DNA from: Noviherbaspirillum pedocola
GTDB taxonomy: Bacteria; Pseudomonadota; Gammaproteobacteria; Burkholderiales; Burkholderiaceae_D
Direction: 5' to 3'
DNA: 64,000 bases
Assembly (NCBI RefSeq): GCF_016632335.1
Contig: NZ_JAEPBG010000021.1
Coordinates: 20,468-84,467 of the forward strand
Each line of letters opens with the position of its first letter. Position 1 is the first letter of the stretch. The notes beneath the pieces were generated by a model. That model had not been told where the DNA came from. It worked only from the letters and a program-made list of their open reading frames with translations, and searched no databases. A program made the translations under genes and the position numbers. Below, piece by piece: positions 50,480-58,778 of this stretch.

Positions 50480-50825
50480 TGAATTCTTTGCGTCCCTGTC
50501 GAAAGTTAAACCCTGATAAGGACTCGGCAGAGATGCGCGAGTTCTCGAAACGCCTTTGGGATTCTGTCGGAATGCATGCCCGGTCTTCTATTGGGCCATG
50601 GGGCAAGTCTGTGCAGGCCTGATTGGACCAAGGGCTAATAGTCGCCCGCTGTTCGAAACATTAGCCTACGCGACAGGTAGAAGCCGCACGCATTGCCGCT
50701 CGCCGGAAGCAACAAGTGAGCGACTTCGGGATTGCCCTCTTCCGCCACCGATTACTTCTGCCTGCGCAACTGATCGGACTTGGGCGAGATCGTGTTACGG
50801 CAGCTGTTTCGACAAGGAGATGAGA
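50480..50825. other. Divergent intergenic region between kinase and DUF3313 gene
   Basis: 346 bp, carrying the promoters of the kinase-regulator pair and of the envelope cluster. GC is lower than in the flanking genes. I see no secure promoter, operator or structured RNA. The AAGGAGATGAGA ribosome-binding site of the next gene lies at its right end. Confidence 0.4.
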
Positions 50826-51599
50826 ATGAAATACGCAATCAGTGCAGCGTTGGTCATTGCCGCGCTCGCAGCCGGATGCCAGTCCAATCCCTCCCCGCCG
50901 CAAACCATGGCGCAAACCGGCGGCCCGGATTCCCGCAGCAATCTCGATGCGCCGCCGCCGCAGGTGAAAGTCGCGGTCGATCCGGCGCGCTCAGGCTTTT
51001 TGCCCATGGATATGTATGACAGGTTGCAGCCCTTGCAGCAAGTTGAAGGCGTTAAAGCCTGGCGCGACACCTCCCGCGACTTGCGTGGCTATACCAAGAT
51101 CCTCTTCCAGCCCACCGAGGTCTATCTGACGCCGAATCCCGAATACAAGGGCTTGCCGCAAGACGCGCTCTTGCGCATGACCAGTGACTTCCAGAATGCC
51201 TTCGTCTCGGCCGTGCAGCCCGACTACACCGTCGTCGATGCTCCGGGTCCGGATGTGCTCGTCGTCAGGACCGCGATCACTGGCGTGCAGCCGGCCTCGC
51301 CCAAGCTTGGCGTGACCGACTTCATTCCGGTCAAGGCGGTGTTCAATGCCGCCCGCAAGGCGTCGGGCAATGCGCCGAAGGTCGCCGAGATGTCGGGTGA
51401 ATTCGAAGTCATGATGCCAACCGGCGAGATCGTGGCCGCCGCGACCGCGACGCGCAAGGGCGATTCGCGCTTGCCGCAGGGCGAGGACATCACCTGGGGC
51501 GACATGAAGTCCATCGCGGATTACTGGGCGCAAAGCTTCAAGAATCGCCTGGACACGGTGCGCGGCGTGTCAGGCCAAAACGTCGGGCAGGCGCAATAG
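50826..51599 (+). CDS. DUF3313 family lipoprotein
   Basis: 257 aa. The ATG at 50826 has AGGAG 6 bases upstream. The lipoprotein signal ends in ALAAGCQ, followed by a Pro/Gln/Ser tether. The body fits DUF3313: GFLPMDMYDRLQPL, a RDLRGYTKILFQPTEVYL segment, DALLRMTSDFQNAFVSAV, VLVVRTAITGV, and a late EMSGEFEVMMPTGEIVAA. The biochemical role of this family is unknown; it is periplasmic, on one of the two membranes. It is the first gene of a closely spaced plus-strand series that ends with pqiC. Confidence 0.88.
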   Translation: MKYAISAALVIAALAAGCQSNPSPPQTMAQTGGPDSRSNLDAPPPQVKVAVDPARSGFLPMDMYDRLQPLQQVEGVKAWRDTSRDLRGYTKILFQPTEVYLTPNPEYKGLPQDALLRMTSDFQNAFVSAVQPDYTVVDAPGPDVLVVRTAITGVQPASPKLGVTDFIPVKAVFNAARKASGNAPKVAEMSGEFEVMMPTGEIVAAATATRKGDSRLPQGEDITWGDMKSIADYWAQSFKNRLDTVRGVSGQNVGQAQ

Positions 51600-51637
51600 T
51601 CGCGCCGTTGTTGTCCCTCGAACCGATGGAGAAAGCG

Positions 51638-52078
51638 ATGCGACGAGATGTGCGTGTGATGACGGGCATGACCGGTTTTCTGCTTGCAGCCGCCGCCTTT
51701 GCGGCCGGAGCGCCGGCAGTGTATCCGGCCAAGGGCCAGAGCGCGGACAAGCAGATGCGCGATGAAGGCGAGTGCACTGGCTGGGCCAAGAAGTCCACCG
51801 GCGTCGATCCGGCCGCAGTCGCGAGCGCAGCGCAGCAGCCGCCTGCGCCCGGCGGCGAACGCGCCCGGGGCGCGGCCCGGGGCGCAGTCGGCGGCGCCGC
51901 GATCGGCGCAATTGCGGGCGACGCCGGCAAGGGCGCTGGCGTCGGCGCCGTGGTTGGCACCATGCGCGGCGGTTCGCAGGCGCGCCAGCGCCAGCAATCG
52001 CAGACGCAGAGCTCGCTCGATGCCTATTACCGCGCCTACGGCGCCTGCATGTCAGGCCGTGGCTACAGCGTTTCGTGA
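51638..52078 (+). CDS. Glycine-zipper family secreted protein
   Basis: 146 aa. I start at the ATG at 51638 (GGAG 6 bases upstream) and not at the earlier in-frame ATG. A signal peptide (MTGFLLAAAAFAAGAPA) is followed by a soluble segment with ECTGWAKKSTGVDPA. Then comes a glycine zipper GAARGAVGGAAIGAIAGDAG and its continuation GAGVGAVVGTMRGG. The C-terminus has a Gln-rich part and YYRAYGACMSGRGY. This is the YMGG/SlyB-like arrangement found in many small envelope proteins that insert in or cross a membrane. It lies 38 bp after the DUF3313 gene and 13 bp before the next. Confidence 0.85.
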   Translation: MRRDVRVMTGMTGFLLAAAAFAAGAPAVYPAKGQSADKQMRDEGECTGWAKKSTGVDPAAVASAAQQPPAPGGERARGAARGAVGGAAIGAIAGDAGKGAGVGAVVGTMRGGSQARQRQQSQTQSSLDAYYRAYGACMSGRGYSVS

Positions 52079-52091
52079 CATGGAGGCAATC

Positions 52092-52478
52092 ATGCGCAGA
52101 CTTTTGTGTTCACTGTGCTGCCTGCCTGTCTTCGCCTATGCGGCCGGCACCGGCCTGGGCGACGCCAACGCCTTGCTGTGCACATCGCAGCTGGTGGTGG
52201 ATGTCGGCGGTCCGCAGGATATTTCCAGCGGCCTGCCTGCAGAGATGGGCATGCCAACCATCATGCGTGTCGACTTCCAGAAAAAGCAGGTCGCCGGCGA
52301 GAAGCGGACCACGCCCATCAAGGTGATGGAGCGCGATGAAAAGCGCATCACTCTGCAGGGCACCGAGCTCGGCTATGGCTGGACGCTGGTGCTGAATCAG
52401 GACGATGGCAAGCTGATCGGCAGCATGGTCGACGAGCTGGGCGCCATCGCGATTTTCGGTGTGTGCGTCCCGCAATAG
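52092..52478 (+). CDS. Small secreted protein of unknown function
   Basis: 128 aa. The ATG at 52092 has GGAGG 5 bases upstream. A signal peptide (MRRLLCSLCCLPVFAYA) ends near residue 17. The mature part is a compact beta-rich protein (LCTSQLVVDVGGPQ, RITLQGTELGYGWTLVLNQDDGKLIGSMVDEL). It has two Cys (in LLCTSQ and FGVCVPQ) that could form a disulphide joining the ends. I do not recognise the family. It is placed tightly between the glycine-zipper gene and the first pqiA gene, so it likely belongs to the same transcript. Confidence 0.75.
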   Translation: MRRLLCSLCCLPVFAYAAGTGLGDANALLCTSQLVVDVGGPQDISSGLPAEMGMPTIMRVDFQKKQVAGEKRTTPIKVMERDEKRITLQGTELGYGWTLVLNQDDGKLIGSMVDELGAIAIFGVCVPQ

Positions 52479-52506
52479 CGCAAATGAGCGACGAGGAAAG
52501 AGCGCC

Positions 52507-53157
52507 ATGTCAGCCACTAGCGCGCGCGCAGACGGCATCCCCGCGCCCGGACTGCGCTTTGCGGCGATCGCCTGCCGCGAATGCGACCTGCTGCAGCGCG
52601 AACGTCCATTGCCGCCCGGCGCCGTGGCCCGCTGCGTGCGCTGCGGCGCCGAACTCTATCGTGACCATCCTGATGCCTTCGAGCGCGCGCTCGGCTACAA
52701 CACCGGCGCGGTGGTGCTGTTCGTGATGGCGAATGCTTTCCCGCTGGTCGGCTTGAAGATCAAGGGCGACCTGGTGCAGACCACGCTGCTCGGCGCGGTG
52801 CACAGCCTGTGGCGGCAGGATATGCGCCTGGTGGCCGGCGTGGTATTGCTGACCACCTTCATCACGCCGCTCGTGCAGATGCTCGCGCTGTCCTATCTGC
52901 TGCTGCCGCTGCACTTCGGCCGCGTTCCGCGTCATGCGGCAACGGTGTTTCGCACGATGAATCGGGCCGGGGAGTGGAGCATGGTCGAAGTCTTCCTGCT
53001 CGGCGTATTGGTGGCCTTGGTGAAGCTGCTGCATCTGGCCTCGGTGGTGCCGGGTGTTGCGCTCTGGTCCTTCGGCGCGATGATGCTGCTGCACGCCGCC
53101 GCGTGGTCTACCTTCGATGCGCGCGCGCTGTGGGCCAGGCTGGAGCGGCGGCGATGA
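52507..53157 (+). CDS. pqiA: Paraquat-inducible protein A, first half (split PqiA)
   Basis: 216 aa. The start at 52507 follows GAGGAAAG. A zinc-ribbon-like motif CRECDLLQRE...CVRCGAELY (about 23-54) is followed by four predicted helices with ALGYNTGAVVLFVMANAFPLVGLKIKG. That is one PqiA repeat. E. coli PqiA has two such repeats in one ~417-aa chain; here they are two genes joined by an ATGA overlap. PqiA is the inner-membrane partner of PqiB and PqiC, which form a bridge for lipid or hydrophobic transport between the membranes. Confidence 0.92.
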   Translation: MSATSARADGIPAPGLRFAAIACRECDLLQRERPLPPGAVARCVRCGAELYRDHPDAFERALGYNTGAVVLFVMANAFPLVGLKIKGDLVQTTLLGAVHSLWRQDMRLVAGVVLLTTFITPLVQMLALSYLLLPLHFGRVPRHAATVFRTMNRAGEWSMVEVFLLGVLVALVKLLHLASVVPGVALWSFGAMMLLHAAAWSTFDARALWARLERRR

Positions 53158-53810
53158 CGCTGCGTTTTCATAGCGCAGCCAGCGCCGGCCTCCTGGTCTG
53201 CCATGAATGCGCGCAACTCTGCCGGCCGGCGCCGAACGGTCATGGCATGGCATGCCCGCGCTGCGGCGCGACGGTGCATCTGCGCAAGCCGGAGAGCGTT
53301 GCGCGCAGCTGGGCTTATCTGATCGCCGCGGTGATCCTGTATGTGCCGGCCAACGTGCTGCCGGTGATGGAGACCGGCTCGCTGTTCGGCTCGCAGAAGG
53401 ACACCATCCTCTCCGGCGTCGTCTACCTCTGGACTTCGGGGTCGTGGGAGCTTGCTGTCGTGGTGTTCATTGCCAGCATCCTGGTGCCGCTGGCGAAGAT
53501 CTTCGCGCTCGCTTTCCTGCTGATCTCGGTGCAGCTGCGCAGCCGCTGGCAGCCGAAGCAGCGCGCGCAACTGTATCGCGTCGTCGAGCTGGTGGGGCGC
53601 TGGTCGATGCTGGATATCTATGTGATCACGATCCTGGTGGCCCTGGTGCAGCTGAAGGCGCTGGCGACGATCAAGGCCGCGCCGGCGGCGATCGCTTTCG
53701 GCGCGGTAGTGGTGCTCACGATGCTGGCGGCGGCCAGCTTCGATCCGAGGCTGATCTGGGACCCAATGGAGAAGGCCCATGGCGGACGAAATACAGCAGG
53801 ACGGGCGTGA
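53154..53810 (+). CDS. pqiA: Paraquat-inducible protein A, second half (split PqiA)
   Basis: 218 aa. The ATG at 53154 overlaps the stop of the first half by ATGA. The zinc-ribbon CHECAQLC...CPRCGATVHL (about 16-44) is followed by SWAYLIAAVILYVPANVLPVMETGSLFG and more helices. This is the second PqiA repeat. A late segment VGRWSMLDIYVITILVALVQLKALATI is the family's most conserved part. It overlaps the start of the PqiB gene by 32 bases, which binds the translation of the cluster together. Confidence 0.92.
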   Translation: MTLRFHSAASAGLLVCHECAQLCRPAPNGHGMACPRCGATVHLRKPESVARSWAYLIAAVILYVPANVLPVMETGSLFGSQKDTILSGVVYLWTSGSWELAVVVFIASILVPLAKIFALAFLLISVQLRSRWQPKQRAQLYRVVELVGRWSMLDIYVITILVALVQLKALATIKAAPAAIAFGAVVVLTMLAAASFDPRLIWDPMEKAHGGRNTAGRA

Positions 53811-55422
53811 AACCGTAGAGCGGCGCGCGCCGGAAAGCGATGAACTGCCTGAAGCGGCCGTTGCGCCGCGCTCGCGCTGGAAGCTGCAGATCATCTGGCT
53901 GATTCCCATCGTCGCCGCACTCATCGGCCTGTGGCTCGCGGTATCGGCCATCCTGCAGAAAGGGCCGACGATCGAGATCAGCTTCAAGACCGCCGAAGGC
54001 CTGGAGGCAGGCAAGACCAAGCTCAAGTACAAGGATGTCGATATCGGTGTGGTGGAATCGGTGACGCTGGCCAAGGACTTGGCCGGCGTCGTCGCCACGG
54101 CCGAACTGATGAAGGATTTCAAGCCGCACCTGGTGAAGGACACGCGCTTCTGGGTGGTGCGTCCACGCATCTCGGGCGGCACGGTGTCGGGCTTGTCGAC
54201 GCTGCTCTCGGGTGCCTACATCGGCGTGGACGTCGGCCGCGGGAAGGAAATCACCAGCCGCTTCGTCGGCGCCGAGACGCCGCCGGCGGTGCGCCTGGAC
54301 ACGCCGGGCACCGAGTTCATTCTCAATGCCGAGAACATCGGCTCCTTCGATGCCGGCGTGCCGCTGTTCTACCGGCAGATACCGGTCGGGCAGGTCGTCA
54401 GCTACGAGCTCAATCGGGATGGCAAGGGCCTGCGCATCAAGGTCTTCGTCAACAAGCCCTACGACGGCTTCGTCACGGCCAACACGCGTTTCTGGAATGC
54501 CAGCGGCATCAAGCTGAAGGTCGATGCCAACGGCGTGCGCCTGGATACGCAGTCGCTGGCGTCGGTGATCATAGGTGGCATCGCTTTCGATAATCCGATT
54601 TCGGAGAGCGAACTTCCGGCAGCGATGAAGGAAACGAGCTTCGTGCTGTTCCCGGATCGCGATGAAGCGATGAAGAATCCGGAATCCGACGTGCTCAAGT
54701 TCGTGATGGTCTTTGATCAGTCAGTGCGCGGCCTGACGCCGGGGGCACCGGTGGACTTCCGCGGCATCAACATCGGTGAAGTGACTGCAATCCGGCTCTC
54801 GGTGCAGGAAGGTTCCGGCCGCGTGCTCACACCGGTGGAGGTCAGCCTGTATCCACAGCGCCTGCGCAAGCTTGCAAATGAATCGGAAGAGCGCAGCTCG
54901 GAACAAAGGCGCGCGCTGCTCGATGCCATGGTGGCGCGCGGCATGCGCGCTCAGCTGCGCGCGGGCAATTTGCTCACCGGCCAGCTCTATATCTCGGTGG
55001 ACTATGTGCCGCGTCCGCCGCAGGCCGCGATCGCCTGGCAGGCCAACCCGCCCGAGTTTCCAACCGCGGGCGGCAACCTGCAGGAGATCCAGGCGCTGCT
55101 GGCATCGATCGCGAACAAGATCGACAAGATGCCGCTCGAGGAAATTGGCAACAATCTGCGCAAAAGCCTGGGCGCGGCGAATACGCTGCTTGCGCGACTG
55201 GACAGGGAAGTCGCGCCGGAAATGCGCGAGACGCTGGGCGACGCGAGGAAGGCTCTGGCCTCCGTGGACCGCATGATGGAGCCGAACCATGCGTTGCAGC
55301 AGGATGCGCGCGCGACCTTGCGCGAAGTGCAGCGTGCCGCCGGGTCGCTCAGGGTGCTGGCCGACTATCTCGAACGTCATCCGGAAGCGCTGTTGCGCGG
55401 CAAGAGCGGGGAGGGGCAATGA
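53779..55422 (+). CDS. pqiB: Intermembrane transport protein PqiB (three MCE/MlaD domains)
   Basis: 547 aa, nearly the E. coli length (546). A short acidic cytoplasmic start is followed by one membrane helix (about 36-58, LQIIWLIPIVAALIGLWLAV). Three MCE domains follow (about 65-155, 180-270, 300-430), each opening with a hydrophobic strand and a G-rich turn (FKTAEGLEAGKTKLKYKDVDIG for the first). A C-terminal long helix (about 445-547) completes it. PqiB hexamers form a stacked tube from the inner membrane toward the outer membrane. It follows the second PqiA half with overlap and overlaps pqiC by ATGA. Confidence 0.94.
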   Translation: MADEIQQDGRETVERRAPESDELPEAAVAPRSRWKLQIIWLIPIVAALIGLWLAVSAILQKGPTIEISFKTAEGLEAGKTKLKYKDVDIGVVESVTLAKDLAGVVATAELMKDFKPHLVKDTRFWVVRPRISGGTVSGLSTLLSGAYIGVDVGRGKEITSRFVGAETPPAVRLDTPGTEFILNAENIGSFDAGVPLFYRQIPVGQVVSYELNRDGKGLRIKVFVNKPYDGFVTANTRFWNASGIKLKVDANGVRLDTQSLASVIIGGIAFDNPISESELPAAMKETSFVLFPDRDEAMKNPESDVLKFVMVFDQSVRGLTPGAPVDFRGINIGEVTAIRLSVQEGSGRVLTPVEVSLYPQRLRKLANESEERSSEQRRALLDAMVARGMRAQLRAGNLLTGQLYISVDYVPRPPQAAIAWQANPPEFPTAGGNLQEIQALLASIANKIDKMPLEEIGNNLRKSLGAANTLLARLDREVAPEMRETLGDARKALASVDRMMEPNHALQQDARATLREVQRAAGSLRVLADYLERHPEALLRGKSGEGQ

Positions 55423-56027
55423 ACAGAATCATCGCAATCTGCGCCGGGCTGGTGCTGGGCGTGGCGCTGAGTGTGGCGCTGTCGGGCTGCGGCAGTTCGC
55501 CGCCGCAGCGCTTCTATACGTTCGATGCGCCGAACCCGGCGGAGCCGGCCGCGACCGCGCATGCCGCGTACAGCGTCTCGATCGGCCCGGTGATGGTGCC
55601 GGCCCTGGTCGACCGGCCGCAGCTGGTGCTGAGCACCTGGCCGAACCGGGTGCAGCTTGCCGAGCAGTCGCGCTGGGCCGAGCCGCTGAAGGACGGCATT
55701 CCACGGGTGATTGCCGCCGATCTCGCCCAGCTGCTGCCAGGCGCAAACGTGACGCCCTATACCCAGGCAGCGATTTCCCATCCGGATTACCGGGTACAGC
55801 TCGATGTGCGGCAGTTTGAGTCCGCGCCGGGATCGGCGGCGAGCATCGATGCGCTATGGGTCGTGAACGTGGAGAAGGATGGCAGGCAGATCACGGGCCG
55901 CACCGTGCAGCGCGAAGCGGTCAGCGGCAACGACGACGAAGCGCTGGTAGCGGCGCATCAGCGCGCGCTGCAAGCGGTGAGCAGGGATATCGCGCAGGCG
56001 ATCGCCGGGGTGAAGGTGGCGCGGTAG
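55419..56027 (+). CDS. pqiC: Outer-membrane lipoprotein PqiC
   Basis: 202 aa. A lipoprotein signal ends in ALSGCGS (lipobox LSGC). The ABC-type-transport auxiliary fold is shown by RFYTFDAPNP, YSVSIGPVMVPALVDRPQLVL, the WAEPLKDGIPRVIAADLAQLL segment and VQLDVRQFES near the middle. PqiC anchors the tip of the PqiB tube at the outer membrane. It starts inside the last codon of pqiB (ATGA). A long inverted repeat follows the gene by 10 bp and may end the transcript. Confidence 0.92.
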   Translation: MNRIIAICAGLVLGVALSVALSGCGSSPPQRFYTFDAPNPAEPAATAHAAYSVSIGPVMVPALVDRPQLVLSTWPNRVQLAEQSRWAEPLKDGIPRVIAADLAQLLPGANVTPYTQAAISHPDYRVQLDVRQFESAPGSAASIDALWVVNVEKDGRQITGRTVQREAVSGNDDEALVAAHQRALQAVSRDIAQAIAGVKVAR

Positions 56028-56036
56028 GGTTGGCGG

Positions 56037-56116
56037 TGCGTAGGTTGGGCTGGCAAGCCCAACATGCTCGCGGTCCGCGAAAGCCTGATGTTGGGCTTGG
56101 CAGCCCAACCTACGCA
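56037..56116. repeat. Long inverted repeat after pqiC
   Basis: The 29-bp arms 56037-56065 and 56088-56116 are reverse complements with one mismatch, separated by 22 bases. Each arm also contains the smaller palindrome-like TTGGGCTGGCAAGCCCAA. No T-tract follows, so it is not a classical terminator. A related half, CTTGGGCTGGCAAGCCAG, recurs at 63484-63501 after the last gene. It looks like a REP-like dispersed element. Confidence 0.85.
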
Positions 56117-56235
56117 AACGCTTCCTGGCAGCCTCGAAGCGCTTGCCCCAAAGTCCGATACCCCTTGGTTCCACCGGCGGCAACAATGAACCTTCTTCCC
56201 GGCACGGCGCCGTTTGCGGCAAAGGAGCTCAGGCC

Positions 56236-57330
56236 ATGAGATTCGATCGTTTGGTGGATCAACTGATAGGCGTTCTCGCGCTGGCGATATTGGCCGGCGG
56301 CACGCTCATCGTCATTGCGCCTTTCGTCACCACGCTGCTGTGGGGCGCCATCCTTGCCTACTGCACCTGGCATCCGTTCGAGAAGCTGGTGACGCTGTTG
56401 CGCGGCAGGCGCATGCAGGCCACGCTGTTCGAGATCGTGCTCATCCTGGGCCTGCTGCTCGCCGCGGTGTTCTACATCGGCGCGGCGGTTTCCGCGCGGC
56501 TGCCGGATCTGGTCGTGGCGCTGCAGGAACGGCTGGCGCGCGATCTGCCGCCGCTGCCGGACTGGCTGAGCCAGACACCGCTGATCGGGCCGCGCATCGA
56601 CGCCTTGTGGAAAGGCATTGCCGATCGCAATCCCGAAGTCATCGCCAGGCTGCGCGAGCTTGCCGGGCCGATGCTGCGCGCGAGCATCGGCATCGGCTTG
56701 GGCATCATCCAGGGACTCGGCCTGCTGGCGCTGTCAGTGCTGTTTGCCGGCGTGTTCTACATGACGGGCGAGCGCTCGGCCGCGGCGATCCGTGTGGCCA
56801 TGCAGCGCGTTGCCGGCGCCCGCGCCGACGCGCTGCTCGCGCTGATTGGCAATACCGTCAAGGGCGTGGTGTATGGCGTGCTCGGCACCTCGCTGATGCA
56901 GGCGCTGCTGTGCGCGCTCGGCTACTGGATCGCCGGCCTGCCTTCTGTGGCATTGCTGGGCTTCGCCACGTTTTTCCTCGCCATCATTCCCGGCGGCCCG
57001 CTGCTGGTGGTGGTGCCCGGCGCGATCTGGCTGGCCCAGAGCGGTAACGGCAGCTGGGCCGTGTTCCTGGTGATCTGGTGCGCGGCGGTGGGCATCGCCA
57101 TCGACAATGTCCTGAAGCCGGCCATGATCGGCAAGAGCAGCCATGTGCCTTTTGTGCTCGTCATGATCGGCGTGATCGGAGGCGCGGCGGCCTTCGGCCT
57201 TTTGGGCGTGTTCATCGGCCCGACGCTGCTCGCGACTGCCCATGCGGTCTTCCGCGACTGGACCGCGATCTCGCTTGTCAATCAGCCACAGGTCCAACGC
57301 GAGGCCGCGCCGCACGTCGCGCCGGGCTGA
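56236..57330 (+). CDS. AI-2E family transporter (YdiK-like permease)
   Basis: 364 aa from the ATG at 56236 (AGGAG 9 bases upstream). Seven to eight predicted membrane helices. Family features: the start MRFDRLVDQLIGVLALAILAGGTLIVIAPFVTTLLWG, a mid-chain amphipathic stretch with PDWLSQTPLIGPRIDALW, VLFAGVFYMTGER, and the conserved FLAIIPGGPLLVVVPGAIWL and VLKPAMIGKSSHVPFVLVMIGVIGG near the C-terminus. The family was named from a proposed autoinducer-2 exporter, but many members move other small ions or molecules. It stands alone between the pqi cluster and the RND operon, 151 bp before the latter. Confidence 0.92.
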   Translation: MRFDRLVDQLIGVLALAILAGGTLIVIAPFVTTLLWGAILAYCTWHPFEKLVTLLRGRRMQATLFEIVLILGLLLAAVFYIGAAVSARLPDLVVALQERLARDLPPLPDWLSQTPLIGPRIDALWKGIADRNPEVIARLRELAGPMLRASIGIGLGIIQGLGLLALSVLFAGVFYMTGERSAAAIRVAMQRVAGARADALLALIGNTVKGVVYGVLGTSLMQALLCALGYWIAGLPSVALLGFATFFLAIIPGGPLLVVVPGAIWLAQSGNGSWAVFLVIWCAAVGIAIDNVLKPAMIGKSSHVPFVLVMIGVIGGAAAFGLLGVFIGPTLLATAHAVFRDWTAISLVNQPQVQREAAPHVAPG

Positions 57331-57481
57331 GCATGCGCGCCACGGGGCCATTGTCGATGTGACCAAGGTCCAATTGGACGTGCGCCGGCGCCAGCTTAAG
57401 TTAGATCGACATCGTGCCGGTGCCTGCGCTCTTCTGCATCGCGGCTCCCGCGGCCGGAACCCGACATTGGGAGGAGGTTTC

Positions 57482-58768
57482 ATGAGGCTTTTACCCTTGC
57501 AGCAGAGGCGCGCCATCGCAGTCCGACCCGCCCCGTTCTTGCAGGCCGATAGGTCACCGTCCTGGCTGTTTCCCGCCGTCCTCGCCCTGGTCCTCGCCGG
57601 TTGTGGCGAGAAAAAGCCCCCCGCGCCGCAGGCGGAAACCGAAGTCACCGCGTTTACTGTCGTCAAGAAGGACGCGCCCGTCTCCTTCGAATTCGTCGCT
57701 CAGACGCAAAGCTCGCATGAAGTGCAGATCCGCGCGCGCGTGGCCGGCTTCCTGGAGAAGCGCGTGTACCGCGAAGGCGAGCGCGTGCGCGCCGGTCAAG
57801 TGCTGTTCGTCATGGACAAGAAGCCCTTCGAAGCCTCGCTGCAGTCGGCAAAAGGGGTGCTGGAACAGCAGCGCGCCAGGCTGGTAGTGGCCGAGCAGAA
57901 CCTCGCTCGCGTACGTCCGCTGGCCGCCGACAACGCGGTCAGCAAAAAGGACCTGGACGACGCGATCGGCGCGGAGCGGTCCGCGCGCGCCGCGCTGCTC
58001 GCCGCCGAAGGCGAAGTGCGCACCGCCCAGCTCAACCTGTCCTACACCACCATCCTTTCTCCGGTGGACGGCCTTTCCGGCTATGCGCGCAAGGAAGAAG
58101 GCAGCTATGTCACGCCCGGCGAAAGCGGCTTTCTCACCTATGTCTCGCAAGTCGATCCGATGTGGATCAATTTCAGCGTCTCGGAGAACGAGCTGCTGAA
58201 ATGGCGTGCCGACATCGACGCCGGCCGGCTGCGCTTTCCGAAGAATGGCGAATTCGATGTGCAGGTAGTCCTTGCCGACGGCAGCGTGTTTCCGAACCGC
58301 GGACACATCAATTTCATTTCCCCGACCTTCAGCAAGGAAACCGGGACCTTCCTCGTGCGCACCGAGGTCGCCAATCCTAGCGCCCAGCTTCGCCCCGGGC
58401 AGTTCGTACGCGCGCGGGTCAACGGCGCGCTGCGGCCTGACGCCATTCTTGTGCCGCAGCGCGCGGTGCTGCAGGGGAACAAGAGCAATTACGTCTGGGT
58501 GATCGACAAGGAAGGCAAAGCGCATGAGCGCAGCGTCGAAGTCGGCGAATGGCAGGGCGACGACTGGTTCATCCTGCGCGGGATCGATCCGGGTGAGCGC
58601 ATCGTCGTCGATGGCGCGGTGCGGGTTGCCGCCGACAGGCCGGTGAAGATCGTTGAAAAGCCGGTGGCCGCCAATGGCGCGCCGGCAAGCGCGACCGGCG
58701 TGGCGAGCGCGTCGGGCAATGGCGCCGAGCAGGCCGGACGCCCGGCCGCAAACAAGGCCACGCAATAG
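57482..58768 (+). CDS. RND efflux periplasmic adaptor lipoprotein (MexA/AcrA-type)
   Basis: 428 aa. The ATG at 57482 has GGAGG 5 bases upstream; longer readings run into the previous gene. The lipoprotein signal is unusually long (about 44 residues) and ends in ALVLAGCGE. The adaptor has the usual order: the hairpin-bearing segment after VQIRARVAGFLEKRVYREGERVRAGQVLFVMDKKPF, a coiled coil (about 115-170), a lipoyl-like LNLSYTTILSPVDGLSGYARKEEGSYV, then beta-barrel and membrane-proximal parts (QLRPGQFVRARVNG, ILVPQRAVLQGNKSNYVWV). It links the inner-membrane pump to the outer-membrane channel. The pump gene starts 10 bp downstream. Confidence 0.94.
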   Translation: MRLLPLQQRRAIAVRPAPFLQADRSPSWLFPAVLALVLAGCGEKKPPAPQAETEVTAFTVVKKDAPVSFEFVAQTQSSHEVQIRARVAGFLEKRVYREGERVRAGQVLFVMDKKPFEASLQSAKGVLEQQRARLVVAEQNLARVRPLAADNAVSKKDLDDAIGAERSARAALLAAEGEVRTAQLNLSYTTILSPVDGLSGYARKEEGSYVTPGESGFLTYVSQVDPMWINFSVSENELLKWRADIDAGRLRFPKNGEFDVQVVLADGSVFPNRGHINFISPTFSKETGTFLVRTEVANPSAQLRPGQFVRARVNGALRPDAILVPQRAVLQGNKSNYVWVIDKEGKAHERSVEVGEWQGDDWFILRGIDPGERIVVDGAVRVAADRPVKIVEKPVAANGAPASATGVASASGNGAEQAGRPAANKATQ

Positions 58769-58778
58769 GAGGCGCGCA

